Assembly (NCBI GenBank): GCA_029253585.1
Contig: JAQWZF010000004.1
Span: 1-64,000 of the forward strand
Origin: Gammaproteobacteria bacterium
Lineage (GTDB): Bacteria; Pseudomonadota; Gammaproteobacteria; Pseudomonadales; Pseudohongiellaceae
DNA: 64,000 bases
Direction: 5' to 3'
Below the pieces are notes generated by a model. It was given only the letters and a program-made list of their open reading frames with translations, ran no database searches and was not told where the DNA came from. Both the position numbers and the translations under genes were made by a program. Below, piece after piece: positions 16,810 through 25,119 of this stretch; the stretch's first letter is position 1; the number at the start of each line of letters is the position of its first letter.

Positions 16810-17568
16810 CTAGAGTTCTCTTAACCAGATGTTCTTAAAAGATACGACCTGGCCATGATCTTGCAACAATAGTGGCATCTTGCCATCACAAGCCTGCTCT
16901 TGTCTGTGAGCGAAGGGCGTGCACCTGCTTTTATACTCCGGCGCACGAGTAAAACTCGAGCCGAGTATTTCCACATGGTTTTGCACCAACACCCCGTTGT
17001 GCAATACGGTGACGTAGGCAGGTGATTGCAGTGTGCCATTCGCCTGGTATAGCGGTGCGGTAAAGATAATGTCGTAGCTCTGCCACTCACCCGGTCGCTT
17101 CGCGGCGTTCACCAGCGGGCTGTATTGTAGATACACGGAGCCGGCCTGACCATTCACATAGGTCGGATTTTCCCAGCTGTCCAGAATCTGAATCTCAAAC
17201 AGTGAATGCAAAAATATGCCGCTGTTGCCGCGCAGCTGACTTTCGCCCTCAATCACATCGGTTGCGCGCCATTCCATGTGTAGTTGAAAGTTGTCGAAGC
17301 TTTGTTTGGACCTTAGGGATCCTGTGCCGTTTACCGTGACAACTCCCTCTTCAATATCCCATTGCGGGGAAGCGGAATCTTCCAGCTGTTCCCAGGCATT
17401 CATGTTGCGGCCATCAAATAACACAATTGCATCGGAAGGCGCCGCATCAACGCTGGCTCCTGTAACCAGCGCTGGGATCGGCTCGAAAACTTGAGTGTGG
17501 TCGGGCAATTGCGCTAGCGCCGCAGAACAGCCGAGCAGGCAGCTTAGAGTAAGGGGGAGAGTTTTCAT
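16810..17568 (-). CDS. 3-keto-disaccharide hydrolase (DUF1080) domain protein, exported
   Basis: 252 residues: a cleavable signal peptide (MKTLPLTLSCLLGCSAALAQ) and one DUF1080 domain, a concanavalin-like beta sandwich. Marks are AIVLFDGRNMNAWEQ at its start, HMEWRATD, RGNSGIFL, YEIQ-type FEIQILDSW and VSFKNIWLREL at the end. Family members cleave 3-keto-glycosidic bonds. Located just upstream of the GMC dehydrogenase and its Tat subunit in the same direction (212-base gap), it would act on the oxidised product in the periplasm. Family is sure; the pathway link is inferred from context. Confidence 0.85.
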   Translation of the reverse strand: MKTLPLTLSCLLGCSAALAQLPDHTQVFEPIPALVTGASVDAAPSDAIVLFDGRNMNAWEQLEDSASPQWDIEEGVVTVNGTGSLRSKQSFDNFQLHMEWRATDVIEGESQLRGNSGIFLHSLFEIQILDSWENPTYVNGQAGSVYLQYSPLVNAAKRPGEWQSYDIIFTAPLYQANGTLQSPAYVTVLHNGVLVQNHVEILGSSFTRAPEYKSRCTPFAHRQEQACDGKMPLLLQDHGQVVSFKNIWLREL

Positions 17569-17600
17569 GTCTAATCTCTTTGGGAGGCAAGAAGGAAAAA

Positions 17601-17704
17601 GGGGACACTAATAACTTAGTAACCTAGGCTAATATATCGATCCAATCGATCTCTTGTCCAATCTTTCTGTCTTTGAGACCTTTTTGCAGACTATAAGTGT
17701 CCCC
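17601..17704. mobile_element. Mini-element derived from RAYT element 2
   Basis: A 104-base unit with GGGGACACTAATAACTTAGT at the left and TATAAGTGTCCCC at the right. Its first 75 bases follow the 3' end of the intact RAYT gene at 19834-19908 closely, including the segments AATATATCGA and CTCTTGTCCAAT. It is an internally deleted, non-autonomous copy made of the transposase gene's tail plus the two ends. Confidence 0.8.
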
Positions 17705-17718
17705 TAGGGATCAATAAA

Positions 17719-17750
17719 AAACCCGACCACTAGTTAAGGTGGCCGGGTTT
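17719..17750 (-). terminator. Rho-independent terminator, leftward
   Basis: AAACCCGACCAC (17719-17730) pairs with GTGGCCGGGTTT (17739-17750) with one mismatch and an 8-base loop. On the minus strand the hairpin is followed by TTTTTT. No intact leftward gene ends just right of it; the decayed frame at 18032-18253 is the nearest candidate owner. Confidence 0.65.
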
Positions 17751-18031
17751 CTGTTTAGTGGAGGCGGGGCTGAAGTCGTATCTAATTATTTAGATAAGAC
17801 ACGCTCAGTTTGTTTATTTTCAGTTTTACACGCGATGTTGCCATGAATTCCGATTAAAAATCTGAACCGCCGTCCAAAAAGGACTATTGCCATTCAAAGG
17901 TCAACATTCAGAGAAGTCTATAATTCAGTTTGCGCGGTCTCTTTGATCAAATTGTTATGCACCGGTTTGGCCTTCAATATTGTCTTTCATTAGTTTGGAA
18001 TCAAAGGTATCAGAGTACTTTCTGTGCCCCG

Positions 18032-18253
18032 TTATTTAGGTCGGTGCTCTGAAACTAGAAAACAGATTGCTTTAAGCACGTAACCGTAAAAAGGGGTGAG
18101 TAACATAACAGCTGCAGCTGGCGGAGGGTCTTCTTTCCAATGATAAAAATCTACATTGCCGAGGATCAAAATCACCCCTATCAGCGAGCCTATCCAACCA
18201 ACAGAACTGCGCCAGTGGAGCCGTACTGTGGTGTTAAAAGCGTACGCATTTAA
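18032..18253 (-). pseudogene. C-terminal remnant of a small membrane protein
   Basis: A 74-codon open stretch on the minus strand without a start codon reads TTVRLHWRSSVGWIGSLIGV, ILILGNVDF, then DPPPAAAVMLLTPFYGYVLK and AICFLVSEHRPK with TAA. It has two hydrophobic helices separated by a charged loop. The pattern GxIGxLIGxxxxLGN...A.A..LLT.FYG faintly recalls the channel part of MotA/TolQ/ExbB proteins; I am not sure of this. There is no start and no recognisable 5' part, so it is probably a gene fragment. The remainder of 17751-18387 shows only a drifted TCAGAGTACTTT motif at about 18010. Confidence 0.4.
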
Positions 18254-18387
18254 TCAGGCAAACATGGAATATCAATACATTAGACCTATGAGAATACAGT
18301 GTACCCATCCGATCTTTTTGTTAACATACTCATCAATAGTTGATTTTGGCGCTGAGCGCGGTCCCCTTAGGGCAACCGCGGCGCAAC

Positions 18388-18436
18388 AGCCCCTTATCTG
18401 CATATAAGCTTTATATCGGGGCTTTGACGAGGCCCC
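18388..18436 (+). promoter_or_regulatory. Possible alternative-hairpin leader before the tryptophanase gene
   Basis: GCCCC (18389-18393) can pair with GGGGC (18418-18422), and the same GGGGC can instead pair with GCCCC (18432-18436), which lies four bases before the ATG and beside the ACGAGG ribosome site. The two hairpins exclude each other. This would allow initiation to be switched, but the segments are short and no experiment supports it. Confidence 0.3.
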
Positions 18437-18439
18437 AGT

Positions 18440-19804
18440 ATGAAGACCATCATAGAACCCTTTCGCATTAAAGTTGTTGAACCTATTCGCCTATCTACCC
18501 GGGGCGAAAGAGAAGCCTTGCTGGCAGATGCTAGCTTCAACACTTTTTTATTGCAGTCAGATGACGTAATCATTGATCTGCTCACTGATTCTGGCACCTC
18601 TGCTATGAGCGCCGCACAATGGTCTGCGATAATGCAGGGAGATGAGAGCTATGCGGGTTCGCCATCCTACCGGCGTTTTGAAAAGGCGGTCAAAGACTTG
18701 CTGCCGTTTGAGCACATCATCCCAACACATCAAGGCCGGGCGGCAGAGCATATTTTGTTTTCGATCATCAGCGGTAAAGGCCAGCAGATACCCTCAAATA
18801 CGCATTTTGATACCACTCGAAGCAACATAGAAGAAAGCGGCGCAATGGCTCATGACCTGGTTATTGCTGAGGGTCTGGACCCGGCCAACCTACATCCATT
18901 CAAGGGCAACATGGACACTGAGCGTCTGCAGGAATTTCTTGCAAACCACAGCAGTTCGACACCTTGCATCATGCTCACCGTTACCAACAATGCCGGTGGT
19001 GGGCAGCCTGTGAGTATGGCCAACATTGCAGAAGTTTCACGAATAGCAGGTGAGTTTAAAATCCCTCTGTTCATTGATGGCTGCCGGTTTGCAGAGAACG
19101 CTTTCTTTATCAAACTCCGCGAGCCCGAATATGAGGATTGGTCAGTGCCTGATATTGTAGGAAAAATGTTTTCTTACGCCGACGGCATGACCATGAGTGC
19201 AAAAAAAGATGCCTTTGCGAACATTGGCGGATGGCTCGCACTGAATGATGGAGAACTTGCAGAAAAAGCCCGAACCCGGTTGATTCAAATAGAGGGTTTC
19301 CCAACCTATGGGGGACTTGCAGGCCGTGATCTGGAGGCTATTGCTCAGGGTCTGAAGGAAATCGTTGATGAGAGCTATCTCACTTACCGGCTGCGCACTA
19401 CGGCTTATATCGTGGAGAAACTGCAAGAGCTCAACATTCCTGTCGTGCAACCCGCAGGTGGTCATGCCGTGTTTATTGACGCCAGAGCCTGGTTGCCGCA
19501 CATACCGTCACTGAGCTATCCAGGACAAGCGGTAGTTTGCGGGCTCTATGAAATCGGCGGCGTTCGAGCGTGTGAAATTGGTACAGTCATGTTTGGTCGC
19601 CAGCCAGATGGCAGCGAACAGGCCGCACCCATGGATCTGGTGCGTCTGGCCTTCCCACGCCGCGTTTACACGCAGTCCCACGCCGACTACTTAATTGAGG
19701 TATTCGCCGAGCTTGCGGCTGACACTCAGGCTATGACCGGATTTAAAATTATCAAGGAACCCGCCGCACTGCGACATTTTACTTCTCGCTTTGAACGCTT
19801 ATAG
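18440..19804 (+). CDS. tnaA: Tryptophanase-like beta-eliminating lyase
   Basis: 454 residues, PLP fold type I, cytoplasmic. The start EPFRIKVVEPIRLSTR, DLLTDSGTSAMS, IPTHQGRAAEH, FIDGCRFAENAFFIK, the PLP lysine region MTMSAKKDAFANIGG (Lys255/256), EGFPTYGGLAGRD, AGGHAVFIDARAWLPHIP and the final ALRHFTSRF all follow the tryptophanase/tyrosine phenol-lyase family. The segments VRACEIGTVMFGR and LRHFT lean towards tryptophanase, which splits tryptophan to indole, pyruvate and ammonia. No tnaC-like leader or permease is nearby. The gene stands alone, ahead of the RAYT element 2. Exact specificity between Trp and Tyr is not settled. Confidence 0.85.
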   Translation: MKTIIEPFRIKVVEPIRLSTRGEREALLADASFNTFLLQSDDVIIDLLTDSGTSAMSAAQWSAIMQGDESYAGSPSYRRFEKAVKDLLPFEHIIPTHQGRAAEHILFSIISGKGQQIPSNTHFDTTRSNIEESGAMAHDLVIAEGLDPANLHPFKGNMDTERLQEFLANHSSSTPCIMLTVTNNAGGGQPVSMANIAEVSRIAGEFKIPLFIDGCRFAENAFFIKLREPEYEDWSVPDIVGKMFSYADGMTMSAKKDAFANIGGWLALNDGELAEKARTRLIQIEGFPTYGGLAGRDLEAIAQGLKEIVDESYLTYRLRTTAYIVEKLQELNIPVVQPAGGHAVFIDARAWLPHIPSLSYPGQAVVCGLYEIGGVRACEIGTVMFGRQPDGSEQAAPMDLVRLAFPRRVYTQSHADYLIEVFAELAADTQAMTGFKIIKEPAALRHFTSRFERL

Positions 19805-19831
19805 TTCGTCAATTTTTATCGGGAGTAGGAG

Positions 19832-20942
19832 TAGGGGACACTAATAACTTAGTAACTTAGTCGAATATATCGACCCAATCATTCTCTTGTCCAATTTTTC
19901 TGCCTTTCGCAATCCATTTGGATACAGCCGGCCGGCTGATGGCTAGTTTTTGAGCAACTTCTTTTGATCGTATTCCCAGCTTCTCCTTTGCCAAGTAGCA
20001 GATCATAGCCTTCGCCCTGGACGCAGAATTCTCTCGTGATCTCAGGCGCAGTTCAGATTGCGCCACCTCACAGCGTTCGCAAACAACGGCGAGCAATCTA
20101 TCCAGGTCCCATCCTTGCAGTGTCAGCCTCGAGCGGGACTCAACAGCGAGTTCATCTTCTTGCAGCACCTGCTCTACAAAATTGGAATTCCCGAGAATAC
20201 GTTCGTCACCGATACAAAAGATATGCTCTTGCCGAAGTCGTCGAATCGACTCCCAGCCACCGTAGCTTCTTACCAGTCCGCCGCCTGATAGGCCGGTTCC
20301 GCTGGTAGCTGTCAGGCCCGCTTTCATGAAATCAATATAGCTCATCCGAGCAGAGCACCAAGTCTTGCCAAAATGGGCTAATACCTCCTCAATGGAATGC
20401 CATTTCTGTCGATGCTTACCCAAAATTCCTGCGGGTCCGGTCCATTGGTATTTGCAGAGTTCAGAAAGATTGTCGATCAACCTAGCTCGCATCGGGTTGA
20501 GGTGAATGTAGCGGACAAGTTCCAGCAGGTAGTTCTCTTCATCGCATAATATTGAAGTGAATCGGTTCTGAAAGACATAGCCACTGCGGCGGTGGCGGCG
20601 GTTATAGTTGCCAGCAAACCCTCCCAGCACCGGTGCCATAAGCTTTGCCAGCGGTTGTGCGCCAGCGCGAACAAGTAAATGGTAATGATTGGACATTATC
20701 GCCCAGGCTAAACATTGAGAGCCCGTAAGCGAGAGATTGTTGCCGAAGCGAGCAAGGAAATCGCGTTTGTCCTCAGAGTCTTCAAAAATATACCGCCGCT
20801 CCAGGCCACGCCCGATGACGTGATAGCAAGCACCCGGTATATGAAGTCGGCCTCTCCTTGGCATGTATAAATCTTAGTCGAAGAACCACCAAAACCCCAA
20901 CCTCGCTAAGTGACTAAGTTACTAAGTTATTAGTGTCCCCTA
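19832..20942. mobile_element. RAYT element 2, intact, with 31-bp perfect inverted ends
   Basis: The ends 19832-19862 and 20912-20942 are perfect inverted copies beginning TAGGGGACACTAATAACTTA. They enclose a single transposase gene whose stop codon lies inside the left end. The element occupies the space between the convergent 3' ends of the tryptophanase gene and the DUF2256 gene. Related sequences are at 17601-17704 and 22438-22463. Confidence 0.85.
19857..20864 (-). CDS. REP-associated tyrosine transposase with C-terminal HTH
   Basis: 335 residues. The Y1 HUH domain has GACYHVIGRGLERRYIF, the metal-binding MSNHYHLLVR (His60, His62), the basic RRHRRSGYVFQNRF and the catalytic tyrosine in ENYLLELVRYIHLNPMRARL (Tyr112). 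The long C-terminal part ends with a helix-turn-helix, LGIRSKEVAQKLAISRPAVS, which could bind the REP ends. RAYTs are domesticated relatives of IS200/IS605 transposases that cut single-stranded REP hairpins. The gene is free of lesions. The TAA stop is inside the left inverted repeat. Confidence 0.92.
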   Translation of the reverse strand: MPRRGRLHIPGACYHVIGRGLERRYIFEDSEDKRDFLARFGNNLSLTGSQCLAWAIMSNHYHLLVRAGAQPLAKLMAPVLGGFAGNYNRRHRRSGYVFQNRFTSILCDEENYLLELVRYIHLNPMRARLIDNLSELCKYQWTGPAGILGKHRQKWHSIEEVLAHFGKTWCSARMSYIDFMKAGLTATSGTGLSGGGLVRSYGGWESIRRLRQEHIFCIGDERILGNSNFVEQVLQEDELAVESRSRLTLQGWDLDRLLAVVCERCEVAQSELRLRSRENSASRAKAMICYLAKEKLGIRSKEVAQKLAISRPAVSKWIAKGRKIGQENDWVDIFD

Positions 20943-21100
20943 GAGGCGCAATTAGAAGATTTGTTTCGCCGGCAACGATCTGAACAGTAAAGCACTTCAT
21001 TCCAGTTCTTCTTCCATTTTTTGCGCCAGTTATAAGAAAGGCCACAGACTTTGCAAATTTTACTGGGGAGTTCACGTTTGTGGTGAGCCAAGTCAGACAC
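20930..21100 (-). CDS. DUF2256 small zinc-ribbon protein, cryptochrome partner
   Basis: A 56-residue product missed by length filters. GTG at 21100 overlaps the end of the cryptochrome gene by eight bases; a TTG at 21091 is the alternative. The protein reads [14 protein letters not shown], then [19 protein letters not shown] and [10 protein letters not shown], so CxxC and CxxxC pairs flank a Trp/Lys-rich centre, the pattern of DUF2256. Members commonly sit beside DASH cryptochrome genes; function unknown, perhaps nucleic-acid binding. The last residues, ASRGH, and the TAA stop come from the right end of RAYT element 2, so the original C-terminus has been replaced. Confidence 0.82.
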   Translation of the reverse strand: MSDLAHHKRELPSKICKVCGLSYNWRKKWKKNWNEVLYCSDRCRRNKSSNCASRGH

Positions 21101-22358
21101 TCCCCCAGCGCAGCCGGTATTGACCTAACGGATCATAAAGTTCTGTTTGTTTGCTTAAGTTGAAATGCCGGCCTCCCCTCGGGTCGGCACCGACTCCGGC
21201 TATATACTGCCAATTGCCCCAGTTCACCGCTACGTTATAGTCCACCAATTGATTTTCAAACCAAGCCGCACCGAAGCGCCAATCTTGGCCTAACTCGTTT
21301 ACCAGACAACTCGCCGCTATCTGTCGCCCCCGGTTAGATAAATAACCGGTCTCATTCAGCTGACACATGCAGGCATTTACCAGCGAATAAGGCGTATCAG
21401 CCTGACACCAGGATTCGAATTTCTCTCGCTGATACACAGTGCTCGGCGGCTGGGCTGCACTACCTTGAAAATTGAAAAGCTTGCTTTTTGTTTGTAGTGC
21501 TAACCACAAGAAATACTCCCGCCATAACAATTCAATAAAGAGCCAGTACGTGGAGTCGTTACCTCCATGCTCTGTTTCATAACCCTGAATCCTTATACGC
21601 AGGCGCCTGACAGAAAGGCAGCCCATATTTAGCCAAGGTGACATTTTTGACGAATTAACAAAGCCATCCAATTCATTGCGGACTACTTTATAAGAAAGCG
21701 GCAAGTCACCGGCAAAATACTGCGACAAATGGGTCTGTGCCGCCGCCTCGCCTCCAGTCAGCAGGTTCTCGGTTGTTGAATGCTTAGCTCTGAAAGATGA
21801 AAGCGTCGTGTCTTTTTTAGACACCACCTTGGGTGACGGCGGTAGATCTTTTGGAGCGGGCAGTGCAGGGGTTGTTGACCATTTTTCAGCATGGCGCCTA
21901 AATTTGGAGTAAGTCGTTGGCATTTCATCATCAGCAAAGTGGATGTCTTGTTGGTTGAAGAGCGTATAGGTATCTACTTCAACTATTTCAAGCTCGGGCA
22001 TCTGCATAGAAAGACCCCGCAATTCACTTTTTTCGTCCATGCCAAATTGACGAGAACAAGTCAGCCGCTGGATAGCGTTCTTGCTAACTAATTCGGCTAA
22101 CGCTATTCGTGGCCGATCGTTCAGTATCAAAAGATGCTGCCCCACTTTATCTAACGAGGTTTTCAAATCTGCTAGCGCCTGCTGCAAGAAGCGCCACCGA
22201 TGAGCCCCCAAAGAGGGCGTACCATAACGACTAGGGGCAAACCAATCTGGATTAACACAGTAAACAAGCAACAGTGACTCACTGTTTGCTGCTCGGTGTA
22301 ACGCAGGGTTGTCGTCTAGCCGCAGATCGTGTGTAAACCAGTAAAGCGTGCGTGACAT
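21093..22358 (-). CDS. DASH-type cryptochrome/photolyase
   Basis: 421 residues. The N-terminal photolyase antenna domain starts [20 protein letters not shown]. The C-terminal FAD domain includes [57 protein letters not shown] and the DASH-typical end [24 protein letters not shown] proteins repair cyclobutane dimers, mainly in single-stranded DNA, using blue light and FAD with a folate antenna. It is followed, with overlap, by the DUF2256 gene. A solo REP end lies upstream at 22438-22463, so the pair is bracketed by sequences of the same REP family. Confidence 0.93.
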   Translation of the reverse strand: MSRTLYWFTHDLRLDDNPALHRAANSESLLLVYCVNPDWFAPSRYGTPSLGAHRWRFLQQALADLKTSLDKVGQHLLILNDRPRIALAELVSKNAIQRLTCSRQFGMDEKSELRGLSMQMPELEIVEVDTYTLFNQQDIHFADDEMPTTYSKFRRHAEKWSTTPALPAPKDLPPSPKVVSKKDTTLSSFRAKHSTTENLLTGGEAAAQTHLSQYFAGDLPLSYKVVRNELDGFVNSSKMSPWLNMGCLSVRRLRIRIQGYETEHGGNDSTYWLFIELLWREYFLWLALQTKSKLFNFQGSAAQPPSTVYQREKFESWCQADTPYSLVNACMCQLNETGYLSNRGRQIAASCLVNELGQDWRFGAAWFENQLVDYNVAVNWGNWQYIAGVGADPRGGRHFNLSKQTELYDPLGQYRLRWGSV

Positions 22359-22437
22359 AGATACTCCTGAATTGCCATACGCCGGACAGACAACAACGGA
22401 TTAGTAGAACTTGATGAATTTAACGGGTCTAGCTACA

Positions 22438-22463
22438 CACTGACTAAGTTATTAGTGTCCCCT
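22438..22463. repeat. Solo REP end of the RAYT element 2 family
   Basis: CTGACTAAGTTATTAGTGTC followed by CCCTAA equals the right end of RAYT element 2, except that one ACTAAGTT unit is missing. It lies between the divergent starts of the cryptochrome gene and the class V enzyme gene. Confidence 0.75.
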
Positions 22464-22607
22464 AAATGGCGGGTGGGGTTCAACTACCGGAATAACAAGT
22501 TATACTCGGGAGAGAGCGGGGCATTGTGAGGCGTTGCCGCCTTATAAAATAAATCTGTCTCTCTTCAATAGGGTAACCGTTAAAAATTATGCTCGTATAG
22601 GTCTAAT

Positions 22608-23852
22608 ATGAATAATCCAAGCAACCATTCCCGACGACAATTCCTGCAGGTATCCTCAGCTCTGCTGCTGACCGGTGTGACAAGCGCAAGTCGCGCTCAG
22701 TCCGTGGCGGGTAGTGGCGATTACTGGCAGCAGGTGCGGGCTCAGTTTTCATTCGACGAAGACGCGGTGCCAATGAACGCGGCCAATCTTTGCCCTTCCT
22801 TCCGGGCAGTAGCAGAACGTGTGTCACAACTAACGGACGACATTGATCACGATTGCTCATTCAATAACCGAGCAAAATTCAGCACCATGCTGGAAGACAG
22901 CAGGGCCAGAGTAGCCAACCAACTCAATGTATCCGGGGATGAGATTGCGCTGGTACGCAATACCTCCGAGGCCAACAATATTATTAACAATGGGCTGCCT
23001 CTCGCCGAAGGAGACCGAGTGCTACTTTGGGATCAGAACCATCCCACGAACAATGTAGCCTGGGATGTCCGTGCGGCACGCTTCGGCCTACATATCGACA
23101 GGGTCAGCACACCAGTTCAGCCGCAAAATGCCCAGGAGCTCATCGATGCCTTCGCTGCCAAGTTGAGTGACCGCACCCGGGTGCTAGCTATCACCCATGT
23201 CTCCAATCTTAGCGGTATAGTCCTGCCGGTGACCGAGTTGACTGCTATGGCCCACGCCAGGGGTATCCATGTGCACCTTGATGGCGCCCAATCATGGGGA
23301 GCATTACAGGTAGACCTGCGCGCACTGGGCGTAGACAGCTACAGCGCCAGTGCTCACAAGTGGTATATGGGGCCCAAGGAAGTCGGGCTGCTCTATGTCA
23401 ATCAGACCAGCATTGAAAAGCTCTGGCCCTCTGTAGTGGCTCCGGGCTGGGGTGACAGTGCCGAGACGACTCTAACGGGCGCCCGCAAGTTTGAATCTTT
23501 AGGCCAGCGCGATGACGCCGCGCTGGCAGGTTTGGGGCTGTGCGCTGAGATTCATGACCGTATTGGCCCGGCCCGCATTCAGGCCCGCATTAGCGAATTG
23601 GCGCAGCGCCTCAAGACCGGACTATCCGAAGCCGGGCTACAGCTTCTTACCCCAATGGATTCAAGCCTCAGCCACGGCGTCTGCATCTTGCGCGTCCCCG
23701 ATGGACAGGGAGGCAATCTATCAAACCGGCTCTATAACGAGTATGGTATCGCCGCCGCTGCCACAGGTGGCTTGCGCCTTTGCCCGACTATTTATAACAC
23801 CGAACAGCACATTGACCGTGCTATCGCCGGAGTGCGAGCTTTGATGGCCTAA
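22608..23852 (+). CDS. Class V aminotransferase-fold PLP enzyme, Tat-exported
   Basis: 414 residues. The Tat signal SRRQFLQVSSALLLTGVTSA at the N-terminus is followed by a complete fold type I domain: NTSEANNIINNGLPL, HLDGAQSWGALQVDL with the cofactor-binding Asp, and the PLP lysine in SASAHKWYMGPKEVGLLYV. The overall layout resembles isopenicillin N epimerase-like and cysteine desulfurase-like proteins of class V. Export of a folded PLP enzyme by the Tat route is known for a number of such proteins, and implies periplasmic action on an unidentified amino compound. The gene is isolated; the following 380 bases are empty. Confidence 0.85.
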   Translation: MNNPSNHSRRQFLQVSSALLLTGVTSASRAQSVAGSGDYWQQVRAQFSFDEDAVPMNAANLCPSFRAVAERVSQLTDDIDHDCSFNNRAKFSTMLEDSRARVANQLNVSGDEIALVRNTSEANNIINNGLPLAEGDRVLLWDQNHPTNNVAWDVRAARFGLHIDRVSTPVQPQNAQELIDAFAAKLSDRTRVLAITHVSNLSGIVLPVTELTAMAHARGIHVHLDGAQSWGALQVDLRALGVDSYSASAHKWYMGPKEVGLLYVNQTSIEKLWPSVVAPGWGDSAETTLTGARKFESLGQRDDAALAGLGLCAEIHDRIGPARIQARISELAQRLKTGLSEAGLQLLTPMDSSLSHGVCILRVPDGQGGNLSNRLYNEYGIAAAATGGLRLCPTIYNTEQHIDRAIAGVRALMA

Positions 23853-24236
23853 GCCTAAGCGTAGTTTGTTTTACTAGTCACAAGTCTGACTGTGTAAAGT
23901 CGATAATAGCTCCGACCGCTTTCAAAGTGATCGGAAACTTATTTGGTGGAAAGGGGGGCGCCTTGAGGTTCTAACATTATAATTGTAAAGGGAATAATGA
24001 GATTGATCTTCGGTGGGTGTTACTAGTGGTGCTACAAACGGGCAATCCCGTCTAGTAAGCTGAGTGGAAGCTATGACTCAGATACCTGATACATCATGAC
24101 CAATCTAACATCTTATTTGTGGAGTCCCCTGTATAAGGGCATAACCAGCAACACAGCCCGATCTCCACTAGGAAGAGCTCCACCACAGATTGAGTTGTTT
24201 GACCGTTCTTAATTTTCTTCTTTTGCTACTTGCTGC
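23853..24236. other. Intergenic region with no recognised gene
   Basis: No frame with recognisable product on either strand. An imperfect inverted repeat (TCCGACC...GATCGGA) near 23910-23935 lacks a T tract. The transition to AT-richer sequence begins about here. Confidence 0.4.
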
Positions 24237-24386
24237 CTAAGAAGGTGGTAGGGAAATCATCCCCTTTTTAACCAACCCCACAAATAGATGCCATGCTGCT
24301 GTGAGCATTCGTTTCGGTGGAAAGCCACCATTAGCCTTGTTAGGCCGTTCGTTATTGTAGAAACAAAGCCACTGCGTGGCATAGAC
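24237..24386 (-). pseudogene. IS3-family OrfB C-terminal fragment
   Basis: The minus strand reads VYATQWLCFYNNERPNKANG, GFPPKRMLTAAWHLFVGLVK and a TAG at 24237. The block YAT.WL.FYNNERPN...GG..P is the C-terminal end of an IS3-family integrase-type transposase. A stop lies immediately upstream (above 24386) and nothing else of the element is seen. It marks the left border of the AT-rich segment. Confidence 0.75.
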
Positions 24387-24516
24387 TTAGATCGAGATAG
24401 CTTTTATTCTACTTATCCTCCTTTGTTATTCCTGTTTGGATGCTCTTACAAAAATTGCGGCCAGGTTATAAACATCTAGCAGAATGCAAAATACGATAAT
24501 AAACTCAGGAATGTGT

Positions 24517-25113
24517 ATGCAAGTAATTACAATTTCCGGTGGAAGCGGATCAGGAAAGACTACATTAGCGGAATATATACATCAATTCACTCCGGGTAGT
24601 CTGCTTTTGGGTTTAGATCGCTATTATTTAAGCAAGAAAGAGCAAATTGAAAAAAACGGCTTTTGCAATTTTGACGACCCATCGGCCATAGATACTGAAT
24701 TATTAAAAGAACATCTCTTCCAATTGAGAACAACTGGCCGGACAAATGTTCCGGTATACGACTTCACCATAAGTGAAAGAACCGGCCACGAGGAAGTGGC
24801 CACCAGCAGTTTAATCATAATAGAAGGATTGTTCGCAGGATCTATTTTATCGAGAAAAAGTAATTTAACAATTTTTGTTGAATCTGACCTGGATTTAGCT
24901 CTTTTAAGACGCATAAAAAGAGACATGAACGAACGGGGCAGAACTTTAGAAACCGTTACAGAACAATATATTAAATATGTCAGACCTGCATATTTCAAAC
25001 ACGTCGAAAATATCAAATCTAATGCTCATCACATTTTGATAAATAACGGATCGACGAATCAACTCCTCGAAGATGGCAAATGCATCATCGAAGAATTAAA
25101 GTTGAATAAATAA
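24517..25113 (+). CDS. Uridine kinase-like P-loop kinase
   Basis: About 198 residues from the ATG at 24517, which is preceded at six bases by AGGA. An ATG at 24484 in the same frame lacks a site. The P-loop is ISGGSGSGKTTLAEYIHQ, followed by GLDRYYLSKKE and NFDDPSAIDTELL, PVYDFTISERTGHEE, SLIIIEGLFAG and FVESDLDLALLRRIKRDMNE. This is the uridine kinase family layout: Walker A, acceptor loop, Walker B-like IIEG, lid. It phosphorylates a nucleoside (uridine or an analogue) at 5'. It converges with the pseudouridine operon, six bases from the oxygenase gene end, and shares its AT-rich composition. A substrate other than uridine is possible. Confidence 0.85.
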   Translation: MQVITISGGSGSGKTTLAEYIHQFTPGSLLLGLDRYYLSKKEQIEKNGFCNFDDPSAIDTELLKEHLFQLRTTGRTNVPVYDFTISERTGHEEVATSSLIIIEGLFAGSILSRKSNLTIFVESDLDLALLRRIKRDMNERGRTLETVTEQYIKYVRPAYFKHVENIKSNAHHILINNGSTNQLLEDGKCIIEELKLNK

Positions 25114-25119
25114 GATCCC

